Below the pieces are notes generated by a model. The model was not told where the DNA came from. It made no database searches and worked only from the letters and a program-made list of their open reading frames with translations. Both the position numbers and the translations under genes were made by a program. 23,611 nt of DNA, taken from positions 1 through 23,611 of the IMG/VR virus record IMGVR_UViG_3300044675_000762; one strand, given 5' to 3'. How positions within the stretch are numbered: position 1 is the stretch's first letter; each line of letters opens with the position of its first letter. This DNA is from a virus. Below, piece by piece: positions 5,637-11,679 of this stretch.

Positions 5637-5859
5637 AGTTTTCGTATTGTTCAGTCCAAGTATCCATCCTTGAGAATGGCTTAGGCTGGGTTAATAATGG
5701 GGTTGATGGGTAATGTTTAGTCTTGTATTCCTTTAGGTTTTGTCTTGCCTTTACAAGTTCTTGATATGTTTCATTTATCCAAAACTTATGACAAGCACTA
5801 TGTTTCCATTCCCAATAAGAAACTAAGTCTCTTAGTTTTATTAGTTTTTGGTCAATCAT
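5629..5859 (-). CDS. Hypothetical 76-aa protein
   Basis: A Trp- and Tyr-rich helical protein starting MIDQKLIKLRDLVSYWEWKH, with a Pro-rich segment near residues 50-62. It starts in an overlap with the ERF recombinase stop (plus-strand TCAT at 5856-5859), so it is co-translated. No family recognised. Confidence 0.6.
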   Translation of the reverse strand: MIDQKLIKLRDLVSYWEWKHSACHKFWINETYQELVKARQNLKEYKTKHYPSTPLLTQPKPFSRMDTWTEQYENYE

Positions 5860-6410
5860 AATTTAGATTTTTTACTTGTGAATAATGCAGTTATCCCTTC
5901 ATTCATTAAATCCTTGTTTAAAGAATGCAGTTTAGATAACTCGTTTAAGTTTTCGCACATATCAATAGCTAATGTTAAATCAAGTATTGACTTGTGTTTC
6001 TTGATAAATACTGATGCAGCTTTCTCTCCAGAGGCATCGGTATCTTTATCAGTTACCAACCCAAGAGCAGCAGATAAAGCATATCTTCTGTAATAGGTTA
6101 TCCCACTACCGAATGATTGATACTCATTCATACCCCTAAGAGTAATTTGTGGAATCGTTGCATTAGACTCAATTGATTCTCCACTAATAGTGTGAAAGAT
6201 AACTGTCTTTAATCCATCCTCAATAAGAAGCTGGGTAAATCCTAGATTGTGCTTCTTGAGTATCGGATTGATTACTTCAAGAATTGTAGGGAAATCGGCA
6301 TAGGTGTAATTATGACCTGTTGTTCCCTTGTGAATTACAGGGCAATCTTGCTGAAAGGATGCTAAAGCCTTGTAAATGTTGATAAGTGAGTTTGTTTGTA
6401 AGTTAATCAT
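5856..6410 (-). CDS. erf: ERF-family single-strand annealing recombinase
   Basis: A 184-residue protein of the ERF superfamily, which anneals complementary single strands in phage recombination. Seen: a helical N-terminus; HNYTYADFPTILE near 33-45, the usual conserved aromatic/Asp segment; and the signature GSGITYYRRYALSAALGL at 101-118 followed by an acidic DKDTDASG. The C-terminal third is helical. It is shorter than P22 Erf and lacks an obvious second domain. NinG lies downstream in the same operon. No exonuclease partner is seen, which is common for ERF systems. Confidence 0.9.
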   Translation of the reverse strand: MINLQTNSLINIYKALASFQQDCPVIHKGTTGHNYTYADFPTILEVINPILKKHNLGFTQLLIEDGLKTVIFHTISGESIESNATIPQITLRGMNEYQSFGSGITYYRRYALSAALGLVTDKDTDASGEKAASVFIKKHKSILDLTLAIDMCENLNELSKLHSLNKDLMNEGITALFTSKKSKL

Positions 6411-6469
6411 ACTATGGTTTTTTGGTAAATAATAATTAAAAATAAGACTATTTTGTGAATAACAAAAAT

Positions 6470-6811
6470 TTATATTATTCTTTTAATTTCGTTTAATTCA
6501 TCCTTTAAATCGGTATCGTAATGCAAGTCTAAAGTGTTTTGTATGGTTCTTAACGAGTGTATAATTGTAGTATGGTCTCTGCCTACCATATCTGCAATTG
6601 CCTTCAATGTTAAAGTTGTGTTATTTTTTATACAATACATTGCTATAAATCTAGCCTTAACAAAATGCCTTTTACGGCTTTTGCCTTTAATGTCCTTAGG
6701 AAGTATCTTGTAATATTCTGCAATCTTATCTATAATTGTTTCAGAATACTTTATCATTTCCTTCGTTGTCAGTCTGCTCTCCTTTTGACTTGGTATTGCC
6801 CAGTAGTTCAT
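6470..6811 (-). CDS. Standalone DnaA domain IV-like DNA-binding protein
   Basis: A 113-residue protein whose second half matches the C-terminal DNA-binding domain of DnaA: a basic helix KSRKRHFVKARFIAMYCIK (about 44-62), then LTLKAIADMVGRDHTTIIHS with GRDHTTI at 77-83, the DnaA signature loop that reads DnaA boxes. There is no AAA+ domain, no Walker motifs and no DnaB-binding domain I. It could bind DnaA boxes on the phage or host chromosome to steer or block initiation. The gene upstream overlaps its start by 71 bases. Confidence 0.85.
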   Translation of the reverse strand: MNYWAIPSQKESRLTTKEMIKYSETIIDKIAEYYKILPKDIKGKSRKRHFVKARFIAMYCIKNNTTLTLKAIADMVGRDHTTIIHSLRTIQNTLDLHYDTDLKDELNEIKRII

Positions 6812-6920
6812 TGATTTCTAGTTTAATTTTTTTAATTTGGTTTCTAAGCATTTCATTCTCTACCTCTAAAATGTAGTTTTCTCGTAATAATTGGGATTTG
6901 GTATTGTCTATGTAACTCAT
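6741..6920 (-). CDS. 59-aa coiled-coil protein overlapping the DnaA-like gene
   Basis: ATG at 6920, TGA at 6743-6741. It starts MSYIDNTKSQLLRENYILEV and has a heptad pattern of Leu, Ile and Val (LLRENYILEVENEMLRN, then IKKIKLEINELL), so a coiled coil or leucine zipper. The last 24 codons overlap the start of the DnaA-like gene in another frame. It fills the gap between two accepted genes exactly. It may pair with one of its neighbours; the function is not known. Confidence 0.55.
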   Translation of the reverse strand: MSYIDNTKSQLLRENYILEVENEMLRNQIKKIKLEINELLGNTKSKGEQTDNEGNDKVF

Positions 6921-6921
6921 A

Positions 6922-7227
6922 TTAAAAATGTAAAAGGTTTATTGGTAACATAAAATCTTCGGTTATCTCGTAAAGGTCCAGTATCAGAAAGTGATAAGAC
7001 TTTAAGATTCGCTTTTGTATTTGGTTCATTCTAGCAATCTTAATAAGGTAGTCATCTTCGTACTTGTTCATTAGTTTAATAGGATTATCCCAAGTTGCTC
7101 CTCTCCATTTAATTAGGTCTGATTCAATGCTAGATTGCCTTGCTTGAGCCTTCTTTAATAGTTCTAATAGGCAAGTTGCTCTCTGGTGAAGTTTTAGTTG
7201 TTTTCCTTGATAGATTAATGGTTGCAT
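6922..7227 (-). CDS. Hypothetical 101-aa helical protein
   Basis: A basic, helical protein starting MQPLIYQGKQLKLHQRATCL, with a Trp-containing middle (IKWRGATWDNPIK) and a helical second half. No family recognised. It starts after an ATCTAAAAAC leader and ends one base before the coiled-coil gene. It belongs to the early operon that begins near 7.85 kb. Confidence 0.6.
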   Translation of the reverse strand: MQPLIYQGKQLKLHQRATCLLELLKKAQARQSSIESDLIKWRGATWDNPIKLMNKYEDDYLIKIARMNQIQKRILKSYHFLILDLYEITEDFMLPINLLHF

Positions 7228-7231
7228 TGGT

Positions 7232-7378
7232 TTAGTTTTTAGATTCGTAATATTTTTGTACTATTATGGACACTAATTTACTTGCTGCTAAATACATCTT
7301 TTTAGCTTCGGCATCTACTTTTTTCTTGATTGATTCTGGCAGTCGGATGCAGACTACTTCTTTTTTTTCTACTTTCAT
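7232..7378 (-). CDS. 48-aa ribbon-helix-helix (CopG/Arc-like) protein
   Basis: ATG at 7378, TAA at 7234-7232. It starts MKVEKKEVVCIRLPESIKKK and continues VDAEAKKMYLAASKLVSIIV. The short beta strand (VVCIRLP) followed by two helices is the ribbon-helix-helix pattern of CopG/Arc repressors and antitoxin DNA-binding domains. As a dimer it would bind an operator. It overlaps the 3' end of the 90-aa gene by 77 bases in a different frame. It lies within the first 700 bases of the early operon, a natural place for an early regulator. No toxin gene accompanies it. Confidence 0.65.
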   Translation of the reverse strand: MKVEKKEVVCIRLPESIKKKVDAEAKKMYLAASKLVSIIVQKYYESKN

Positions 7379-7574
7379 ATTTTGATTTAATTTTGTTTGT
7401 TAATATTAAAGATTTCATTTTATTTTTTGCTTCTAGTTTATCAAACCCTATAAATGTTTGAAAGTAATTTTTGCCTTCGTGTTCTGCATAAACCTCAAAT
7501 TGTGGTAATGTAAAAGAATATCCAAACATTTCTTTTGATACCCAATGTTTAATTTTTTTAATAGTTACTTTCAT
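7302..7574 (-). CDS. Hypothetical 90-aa protein
   Basis: The first 60 residues look like a small mixed alpha/beta domain (IKKIKHWVSKEMFGYSFTLP, then QFEVYAEHEGKNYFQTF). The last 30 residues are basic and lie within the overlap with the ribbon-helix-helix gene, where the codons are constrained by the other frame. No family recognised. Its ATG begins MKV, like the overlapping gene, which is a coincidence or shared start context. Confidence 0.55.
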   Translation of the reverse strand: MKVTIKKIKHWVSKEMFGYSFTLPQFEVYAEHEGKNYFQTFIGFDKLEAKNKMKSLILTNKIKSKYESRKKRSSLHPTARINQEKSRCRS

Positions 7575-7582
7575 ATTTTGGT

Positions 7583-7669
7583 TTAAATGTTTTGTAAGAT
7601 TCCTGTTACAATAAAGACAAAGATTAAAATAACAATTGCCTGAAAATTCCTGTTTTGTTGTTGGTTCAT
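7583..7669 (-). CDS. 28-aa single-span membrane peptide
   Basis: ATG at 7669, TAA at 7585-7583. It starts MNQQQNRNFQAIVILIFVFI, with a short polar Gln/Asn head and one hydrophobic span. An ATCTAAATT leader precedes its ATG, the same as at the 76-aa gene at 5859. Together with the 28-aa peptides at 3184 and 10769 it forms a class of tiny membrane proteins in this phage. Function unknown. Confidence 0.45.
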   Translation of the reverse strand: MNQQQNRNFQAIVILIFVFIVTGILQNI

Positions 7670-7672
7670 AAT

Positions 7673-7852
7673 TTAGATTTTTTCGATTGAGATAATGATT
7701 TGATTGTTTGCGAGGTCAATAGTCCTAAACTTTACTACAAAGAACTTAGTATCTTCTATTGTATAGTCTAAGAAAATGTTGTCCCCAGATTGAGGAATAA
7801 AGTTCCCGTTGTAGGGATAAAAATTGTTGTTGAGGCTTAATAGTGTTTTCAT
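7673..7852 (-). CDS. 59-aa first gene of the early operon
   Basis: The start is taken at the ATG at 7852 (MKTLLSLNNN). A longer frame from a TTG at 7888 would start upstream of the likely transcription start of the promoter at 7874-7903, so I reject it. The product is beta-rich (FYPYNGNFIPQSGDNIFL, then FFVVKFRTIDLANNQIIISI) with no recognised family. As the first gene after the promoter it is probably the earliest expressed protein here, a usual place for host-takeover functions, but that is position only. Confidence 0.6.
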   Translation of the reverse strand: MKTLLSLNNNFYPYNGNFIPQSGDNIFLDYTIEDTKFFVVKFRTIDLANNQIIISIEKI

Positions 7853-7873
7853 ACTAATTTGGTTTTGTTTCAA

Positions 7874-7903
7874 CAAAGATACAAACAATTACAATACAAA
7901 CAA
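7874..7903 (-). promoter_or_regulatory. Bacteroidetes-type promoter for the early operon
   Basis: On the minus strand TATCTTTG (7881-7874) matches the -7 box TAnnTTTG, with TTG (7903-7901) 19 bases upstream as the -33 element. The region around it is very AT-rich. Predicted transcription would start near 7868 and read into the 59-aa gene at 7852. This is the best promoter in the window. Confidence 0.7.
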
Positions 7904-7937
7904 TAAATTATTTAAATTTCTTTTTATCAGTCTAAAA

Positions 7938-7966
7938 TGAGCCAATTATCGGTCAAATACGGCTCA
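7938..7966. promoter_or_regulatory. Inverted repeat TGAGCC-N17-GGCTCA
   Basis: TGAGCC (7938-7943) and GGCTCA (7961-7966) form a 6-bp inverted repeat with a 17-base spacer, about 35 bases upstream of the early promoter -33 box. It could be an operator or activator site. Function is inference. Confidence 0.4.
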
Positions 7967-7994
7967 AAGTTGCCTTATTGGGTAACTTAAGGGC

Positions 7995-8027
7995 AAAAAA
8001 AGGGAGGCATCGTAAAAACGAACCTCC
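7995..8027 (-). terminator. Rho-independent terminator
   Basis: On the minus strand GGAGG (8027-8023) pairs with CCTCC (8007-8003) and TCG with CGA inside it, followed by a run of seven T (8001-7995). It would stop the transcript coming from the lysis and accessory genes before the early promoter. Confidence 0.8.
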
Positions 8028-8063
8028 GTTAAACCATTAGTATATCTAGATACAAATATAAGC

Positions 8064-8093
8064 AAAACTCCCCAGCTTTTTAGGGCTAGGGAG
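8064..8093 (-). terminator. Second Rho-independent terminator
   Basis: On the minus strand CTCCCTAGC (8093-8085) pairs with GCTGGGGAG (8076-8068) with one mismatch, followed by TTTT (8067-8064). It lies 32 bases after the metalloprotease gene stop and upstream of the stronger terminator, giving a tandem stop. Confidence 0.7.
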
Positions 8094-8124
8094 AACCTGA
8101 TATGAGAACCAAGAAAAAACAACC

Positions 8125-8394
8125 TTACATTGACCCATCCTGTAATGGCTCATCGTTTGAATCATCAACCCTACGATAGCCTTCATTCCACAGAATCTTA
8201 GTCAAAGTTACACTTTTACGAATTATGGTTTTTTCATCATCCTTTGGATTTAGTAAATGTAGTATCTCGTGAATCAATATCTCACAATGCTTCTTACCTT
8301 TTAGCCTTTCATCAATCTCTATTACACCATCACTTGAGGATATGCCGTAAGCCTGTTCCTTACCAAGTTTACGATATATGATTTTGATTCTCAC
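8125..8394 (-). CDS. Mini zinc metalloprotease-like protein
   Basis: An 89-residue protein with HEILH at 42-46, the HExxH zinc-binding catalytic motif, inside an apolar helix (CEILIHEILHLL). The N-terminal half is beta strands (IKIIYRKLG, then GVIEID), the C-terminal half is helical with ILWNEGYR. This layout recurs in very small phage zincins of unknown substrate. A third zinc ligand is not obvious; Asp or Glu of the PKDDE loop may serve. It is the last gene before the tandem terminators. Confidence 0.7.
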   Translation of the reverse strand: MRIKIIYRKLGKEQAYGISSSDGVIEIDERLKGKKHCEILIHEILHLLNPKDDEKTIIRKSVTLTKILWNEGYRRVDDSNDEPLQDGSM

Positions 8395-8576
8395 GCTTTA
8401 AGTAAGGCTTCATCTGGTCTTTCAATCTCCTTTACTACGATTCTATTGCCACCTCTTATCTTGGCTAACATCTTAGATACTGATTCTACTTCGCTTATCA
8501 TTTCTTGATACTTCTTAACTAACCAGCTTTCTTGTTCGCTTAAATTAAGTTTATTCCAATTCTTAGGCATCTTCAT
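8391..8576 (-). CDS. Hypothetical 61-aa helical protein
   Basis: A mostly helical protein (LSEQESWLVKKYQEMISEV, then VSKMLAKIRGG) with a short basic C-terminal segment. No family recognised. Its ATG overlaps the stop of the homing endonuclease gene (minus-strand ATGA) and its stop overlaps the ATG of the metalloprotease, so the three genes are translationally coupled. Confidence 0.6.
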   Translation of the reverse strand: MKMPKNWNKLNLSEQESWLVKKYQEMISEVESVSKMLAKIRGGNRIVVKEIERPDEALLKA

Positions 8577-9142
8577 AGTTTTTTATATATTTTAAAATGA
8601 TAATCTTTATATGTTTTTAAATTGCCTCTTAAGTATTTTAATATTGAGCTTTGATGAATATTTAAAACCTTTGCACAATGACCTGAACCATCAAATTTAC
8701 CTAAAAATTCACCATTTTTATAAGCATTAATATAATATTTGAACGCACTTGCTTTATCCCCATTAATTTTAGATAACTTTTGTTTTGTATCTAATGAACG
8801 TTTTATACCAGTAGTTTTTATTGATATTTTTTTCTTTGTGCTTTCTTTACATATTTTACCTAATGCACCATCCCCCCCATTAGTCATATTAGATAAAGAA
8901 CCTGTCTTAATATCAATTCTACCATATAAACTTATAAATTCAATTTCCTTTTGACAAGCCTGTTCCCAAGTTAAATTGTCTGCAATTATTTCAATATCAT
9001 AATCTGTTTTATTGACTATTTGCTTCCAAATTACATTTCTAATGCTTTTTAAATATGCCCTTTTATAATTGTTAATTTTACCTATTCCAATATAAAATGG
9101 TTCATTCTTATCAAGCCTAATATGTCTATAAACATAAGCCAT
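8573..9142 (-). CDS. Free-standing GIY-YIG homing endonuclease
   Basis: A 189-residue protein with the GIY-YIG nuclease fold: VYRHI at 4-8 and FYIGIG at 16-21, a basic KRAYLKSIRN stretch, and Glu in QKEIEF (about 66-68) for metal binding. A NUMOD3-like basic segment lies at about 95-135 and a NUMOD1-like HTH at 140-185 (GSGHCAKVLNIHQSSILKYL). This is the layout of Seg-type phage homing endonucleases. The gene is visibly more AT-rich than its neighbours. It begins straight after the metallophosphoesterase stop, and its own stop overlaps the next ATG, so it fits the operon without a gap. No intron is evident. Confidence 0.9.
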   Translation of the reverse strand: MAYVYRHIRLDKNEPFYIGIGKINNYKRAYLKSIRNVIWKQIVNKTDYDIEIIADNLTWEQACQKEIEFISLYGRIDIKTGSLSNMTNGGDGALGKICKESTKKKISIKTTGIKRSLDTKQKLSKINGDKASAFKYYINAYKNGEFLGKFDGSGHCAKVLNIHQSSILKYLRGNLKTYKDYHFKIYKKL

Positions 9143-10159
9143 TTAAAATACTTTGTTTTTAATTATTCTATGATTGCGAACGCGATAGTCTCCACTTGAT
9201 TCTTTCTCAAGAATTGCAAAACCTTGATTATATTGGTCAACGTGTTTGCAGTATTCTACGTTAGGGTGCATTAAATGACCTGTTGTATAACAAGTAAAAA
9301 TCTCGCCATCAAATTGGTTCTTTGTTGTGTACTCGCTTGTCCTATGAACGTGAGATGCAATAGCCGATTGCTTAACCCTATCGTAAAGGGTCTTAGCAGG
9401 GCTTACACCACTTCCTCTCTTAAAAGTAGTATCTCCGTGTATAATTGGCAACTTGCCAAATTTAACGTGGTCTAAGTTCTTTAGAGGCTTTATCCCAAAT
9501 TCATTTAGCTTCAACAAATCTTCTAACTCAAACAATTGCAAACTTAACAATTCTGGAGCTTTTGTCCTCATATATCTTTCGTAGCGAAATTCGTGATTTG
9601 CATCCAGATTGTAATAAATAATTAAATTAGGGAATGACCTTCTTATAAATCCTAGCATCTCTAATATGCTTTCGTATTCATCGTTAAACTTTCTTACTCT
9701 TGGGTCTTTTTGGAAGTCGCTTAATTGGTAGAAATCCACTAAGTCGCCATTTATAAATAACGTATCTATCCCTTCTTTGTTTAAGTAGTTAAAACAAACA
9801 TCTATTGCTTTTGGGTCGTGGAATGGGACTTGTATATCACTAATAAATCCCATCTTCTTAATACCTAATGGTAAATCAAATACAACCTTTTCCTCTGCCC
9901 AAGTATCAGGTTGCACAAAATGACTGCAACTTCTTTTAGTCTTTTCTAAATATTCTTTATTGTTTACTGAAATCTTATCTGTACCAGTCTTGCCTCTGTA
10001 ATAGCGTATTAGATAACGCACATTTTCTTGGTCGCTAAAGTGATTCTTATTCTCTTTAAGGATTAAACTAGCTAATGTATTTGAGGGCATCCACGCAGGA
10101 TACTTTGCCAAGTAGTCTAAGACTATTTGACCACTCATTGTTGGTTTACTTCCAGCCAT
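9143..10159 (-). CDS. Calcineurin-like metallophosphoesterase with N-terminal helical domain
   Basis: A 338-residue protein. Residues 1-95 are a helical domain, perhaps DNA-binding. From about 100 the metallophosphoesterase core shows SDIQ (107-110), NGDLVD (137-142), ANHE (187-190), HGD (241-243) and SHVH (269-272). Residues for two metals are all present; the usual GNHE is ANHE and the GHxH is SHVH, both mild substitutions. Such phage enzymes act on DNA ends, cyclic nucleotides or similar phosphate esters; the substrate cannot be read here. It lies between the endolysin and the homing endonuclease. Confidence 0.85.
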   Translation of the reverse strand: MAGSKPTMSGQIVLDYLAKYPAWMPSNTLASLILKENKNHFSDQENVRYLIRYYRGKTGTDKISVNNKEYLEKTKRSCSHFVQPDTWAEEKVVFDLPLGIKKMGFISDIQVPFHDPKAIDVCFNYLNKEGIDTLFINGDLVDFYQLSDFQKDPRVRKFNDEYESILEMLGFIRRSFPNLIIYYNLDANHEFRYERYMRTKAPELLSLQLFELEDLLKLNEFGIKPLKNLDHVKFGKLPIIHGDTTFKRGSGVSPAKTLYDRVKQSAIASHVHRTSEYTTKNQFDGEIFTCYTTGHLMHPNVEYCKHVDQYNQGFAILEKESSGDYRVRNHRIIKNKVF

Positions 10160-10173
10160 ATTTTAGGTTTTTG

Positions 10174-10779
10174 TTATGCTAACGAATCGCGAATCAAGTC
10201 TGCCTCTGCTTCCCTTCTCACTACTAAACCATCTAATCCTTTGCCTTCCCAATGTCTTTTACTGCTCTCTATCAGCTCTGCTATTCCTTCATAGTTCTTG
10301 GTCTTAACCATCTCTACTATTCGCTTCATCTCAACCCTAGAATCACCTTCTAGCTTATTGCCTCTATTGTAAACCATAGAAACCAACGCACCCTGAGTGT
10401 CCTCATTTAACGTTTCTAGTTCTGGGTATATTGCCTTAGTCATTTTAAAATACTTAGGTACTGAGCATTTAACGAATACCTCGTATGCAATATTGTATGA
10501 GATTTTAACCTGCATTAATTCCCCTCTAAGCATTTGTTTAGCTTGTATGCCTTTAAGTCCAATAGTCTTTCTTAATGGCTCTAAAAAGTTAGGAGTAAGT
10601 TTATTACCCCAGTCTAAAAAGAATTGCTTTTCGTTTACAAAACCACAATCGTAGCCCATTCCGATAGTGATACCTGATTCGCCACCTGCCCAAATAGGAG
10701 ATTGTAGTTTCTTATCATAGTATGCTCTGCCTCCAACCTCAAATTGGATAATTAGGTCTATTGCTTTTTTACTTAACAT
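10174..10779 (-). CDS. Lysozyme-like endolysin
   Basis: A 201-residue protein with the phage muramidase pattern: catalytic Glu in IIQFEVGG (about 14), then WAGGESGITIGMGYDCG (30-46), where the conserved Thr and Tyr-Asp sit, and a helical C-terminus with ALVSMVYNRGNKL and GLVVRREAEADL, the Arg-rich ending of this class. It would cut the cell wall glycan at lysis. There is no signal peptide, so release depends on a holin. The holin candidate and the 28-aa membrane peptide sit just upstream. Confidence 0.8.
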   Translation of the reverse strand: MLSKKAIDLIIQFEVGGRAYYDKKLQSPIWAGGESGITIGMGYDCGFVNEKQFFLDWGNKLTPNFLEPLRKTIGLKGIQAKQMLRGELMQVKISYNIAYEVFVKCSVPKYFKMTKAIYPELETLNEDTQGALVSMVYNRGNKLEGDSRVEMKRIVEMVKTKNYEGIAELIESSKRHWEGKGLDGLVVRREAEADLIRDSLA

Positions 10780-10855
10780 AAATTGCCATTATAAAGAATA
10801 TTAATAATACAAACCAAATCACTAAGGCTAGTCTAAGGATTGCTTTTTGTTTCAT
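10769..10855 (-). CDS. 28-aa single-span membrane peptide in the lysis cluster
   Basis: ATG at 10855, TAA at 10771-10769. It starts MKQKAILRLALVIWFVLLIF, one hydrophobic span with a basic head. Its ATG overlaps the holin candidate stop and its end overlaps the endolysin start by 11 bases. Placed between a holin candidate and an endolysin, it may be a second holin, an antiholin or a pinholin. The coupling is seen; the role is inferred. Confidence 0.5.
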   Translation of the reverse strand: MKQKAILRLALVIWFVLLIFFIMAIYVK

Positions 10856-11067
10856 TTTGAGAATTTATCTATCGTTGTAGTTCCCATTGCAGCAATACAA
10901 ATTACCATAACTGCATCTACTAATTTATCACTAGGTGCTACTTCTATATGACTAAATGAATTAGCTATCAAAGTAATACATAAAAATAATGCAGATACTA
11001 AAGCAATTACTCTTTTAGTGCTTATGCTTCCTCTTTCATCACTAAGTAAATTTTTTATCCATTCCAT
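10852..11067 (-). CDS. Holin candidate, 71 aa, two membrane spans
   Basis: Two hydrophobic spans (about 20-40, RVIALVSALFLCITLIANSF; and 50-65, AVMVICIAAMGTTTI) separated by a short loop, with charged ends (EWIKNLLSDERGS at the start, DKFSK at the end). This matches class II holin-like proteins. It directly precedes the 28-aa peptide and the endolysin gene. Assignment is by topology and place, since holins share little sequence. Confidence 0.65.
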   Translation of the reverse strand: MEWIKNLLSDERGSISTKRVIALVSALFLCITLIANSFSHIEVAPSDKLVDAVMVICIAAMGTTTIDKFSK

Positions 11068-11069
11068 AT

Positions 11070-11462
11070 TTAAAGTTTGCTAAATTGTAAAATAATTATA
11101 AAGATTAAAAGGTATTTGCCTATTTCTTTGGCTTTGTCGTCTTTTTCGTGGTCTTGGGTTCTATAATTGGTAAGTTCTCTTGCAGCTTCATACCTAACTT
11201 TCCATAGATAGATAGAATCAGTTTTCTCAAATATTTTTTTATTAAGTTTTGCATAGTTTAAGTTTGAATTGATTATTGAATCATTTAATTTAACAATTGA
11301 ATCGTTGTAATTCTTGTATAGGTTGTTTATGTTATTTGCTTGGTCAATAGTTATTATGATAACAGAATCAGCACCTATTCTTTTACTTCTTGGGTATTGG
11401 CAATAAGCTGAATGAACTTCCAGTATCAATAGTAATAGAATCCAACCTAGCTTTAACCTCAC
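11070..11462 (-). CDS. Secreted/membrane coiled-coil protein, spanin-like candidate
   Basis: A 130-residue protein with an N-terminal signal or anchor (LGWILLLLILEVHSAYC), a long coiled-coil middle of Asn/Lys/Asp heptads, and a hydrophobic C-terminal end (IGKYLLIFIIILQFSKL). Its first 80 bases overlap the lipoprotein gene in another frame. Overlapping inner- and outer-membrane spanin genes are a known pattern in phage lysis cassettes. Two hydrophobic ends are unusual for an Rz-type spanin, so the call is tentative. Confidence 0.5.
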   Translation of the reverse strand: MRLKLGWILLLLILEVHSAYCQYPRSKRIGADSVIIITIDQANNINNLYKNYNDSIVKLNDSIINSNLNYAKLNKKIFEKTDSIYLWKVRYEAARELTNYRTQDHEKDDKAKEIGKYLLIFIIILQFSKL

Positions 11463-11679
11463 TTAATTCAGTTTTTAAATTGTTAATATTATTTATCGTA
11501 TTAGTAATTATTTTCTTTTCTTTTTTAGATGCCTCTTTTTGAACTAAAGATGAATTAACATTGTTTTCATTTACTTTGTTAAGCAATAATTGAAACTCAT
11601 TATCTATCTTTTGTTCTTTACTTGGCTCTTGAGCAGTCAAATTACAACCACACAAAAATATGAATAATAAATACCTCAT
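11383..11679 (-). CDS. Lipoprotein, outer-membrane spanin-like candidate
   Basis: A 98-residue protein with a lipoprotein signal MRYLLFIFLCGC: LCGC is a lipobox, with Cys12 as the acylated residue. A charged coiled coil follows (KEASKKEKKIITNTI, then LKTELSEVKARLDSI). The stop lies inside the gene for the next coiled-coil protein. Lipobox plus coiled coil plus overlapping gene fits an o-spanin, though the usual short Pro-rich Rz1 sequence is absent. Confidence 0.55.
   Translation of the reverse strand: MRYLLFIFLCGCNLTAQEPSKEQKIDNEFQLLLNKVNENNVNSSLVQKEASKKEKKIITNTINNINNLKTELSEVKARLDSITIDTGSSFSLLPIPKK

Noticed and set aside
7853-7888. Longer 71-aa version of the first early gene from TTG 7888
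   Set aside because: The extension runs through the promoter -7 box, upstream of the predicted transcription start.
8053-8060. TATATTTG box between the two terminators
   Set aside because: It fits the -7 consensus but has no -33 partner and would drive a transcript of only about 50 bases into the next terminator. Probably chance in AT-rich DNA.
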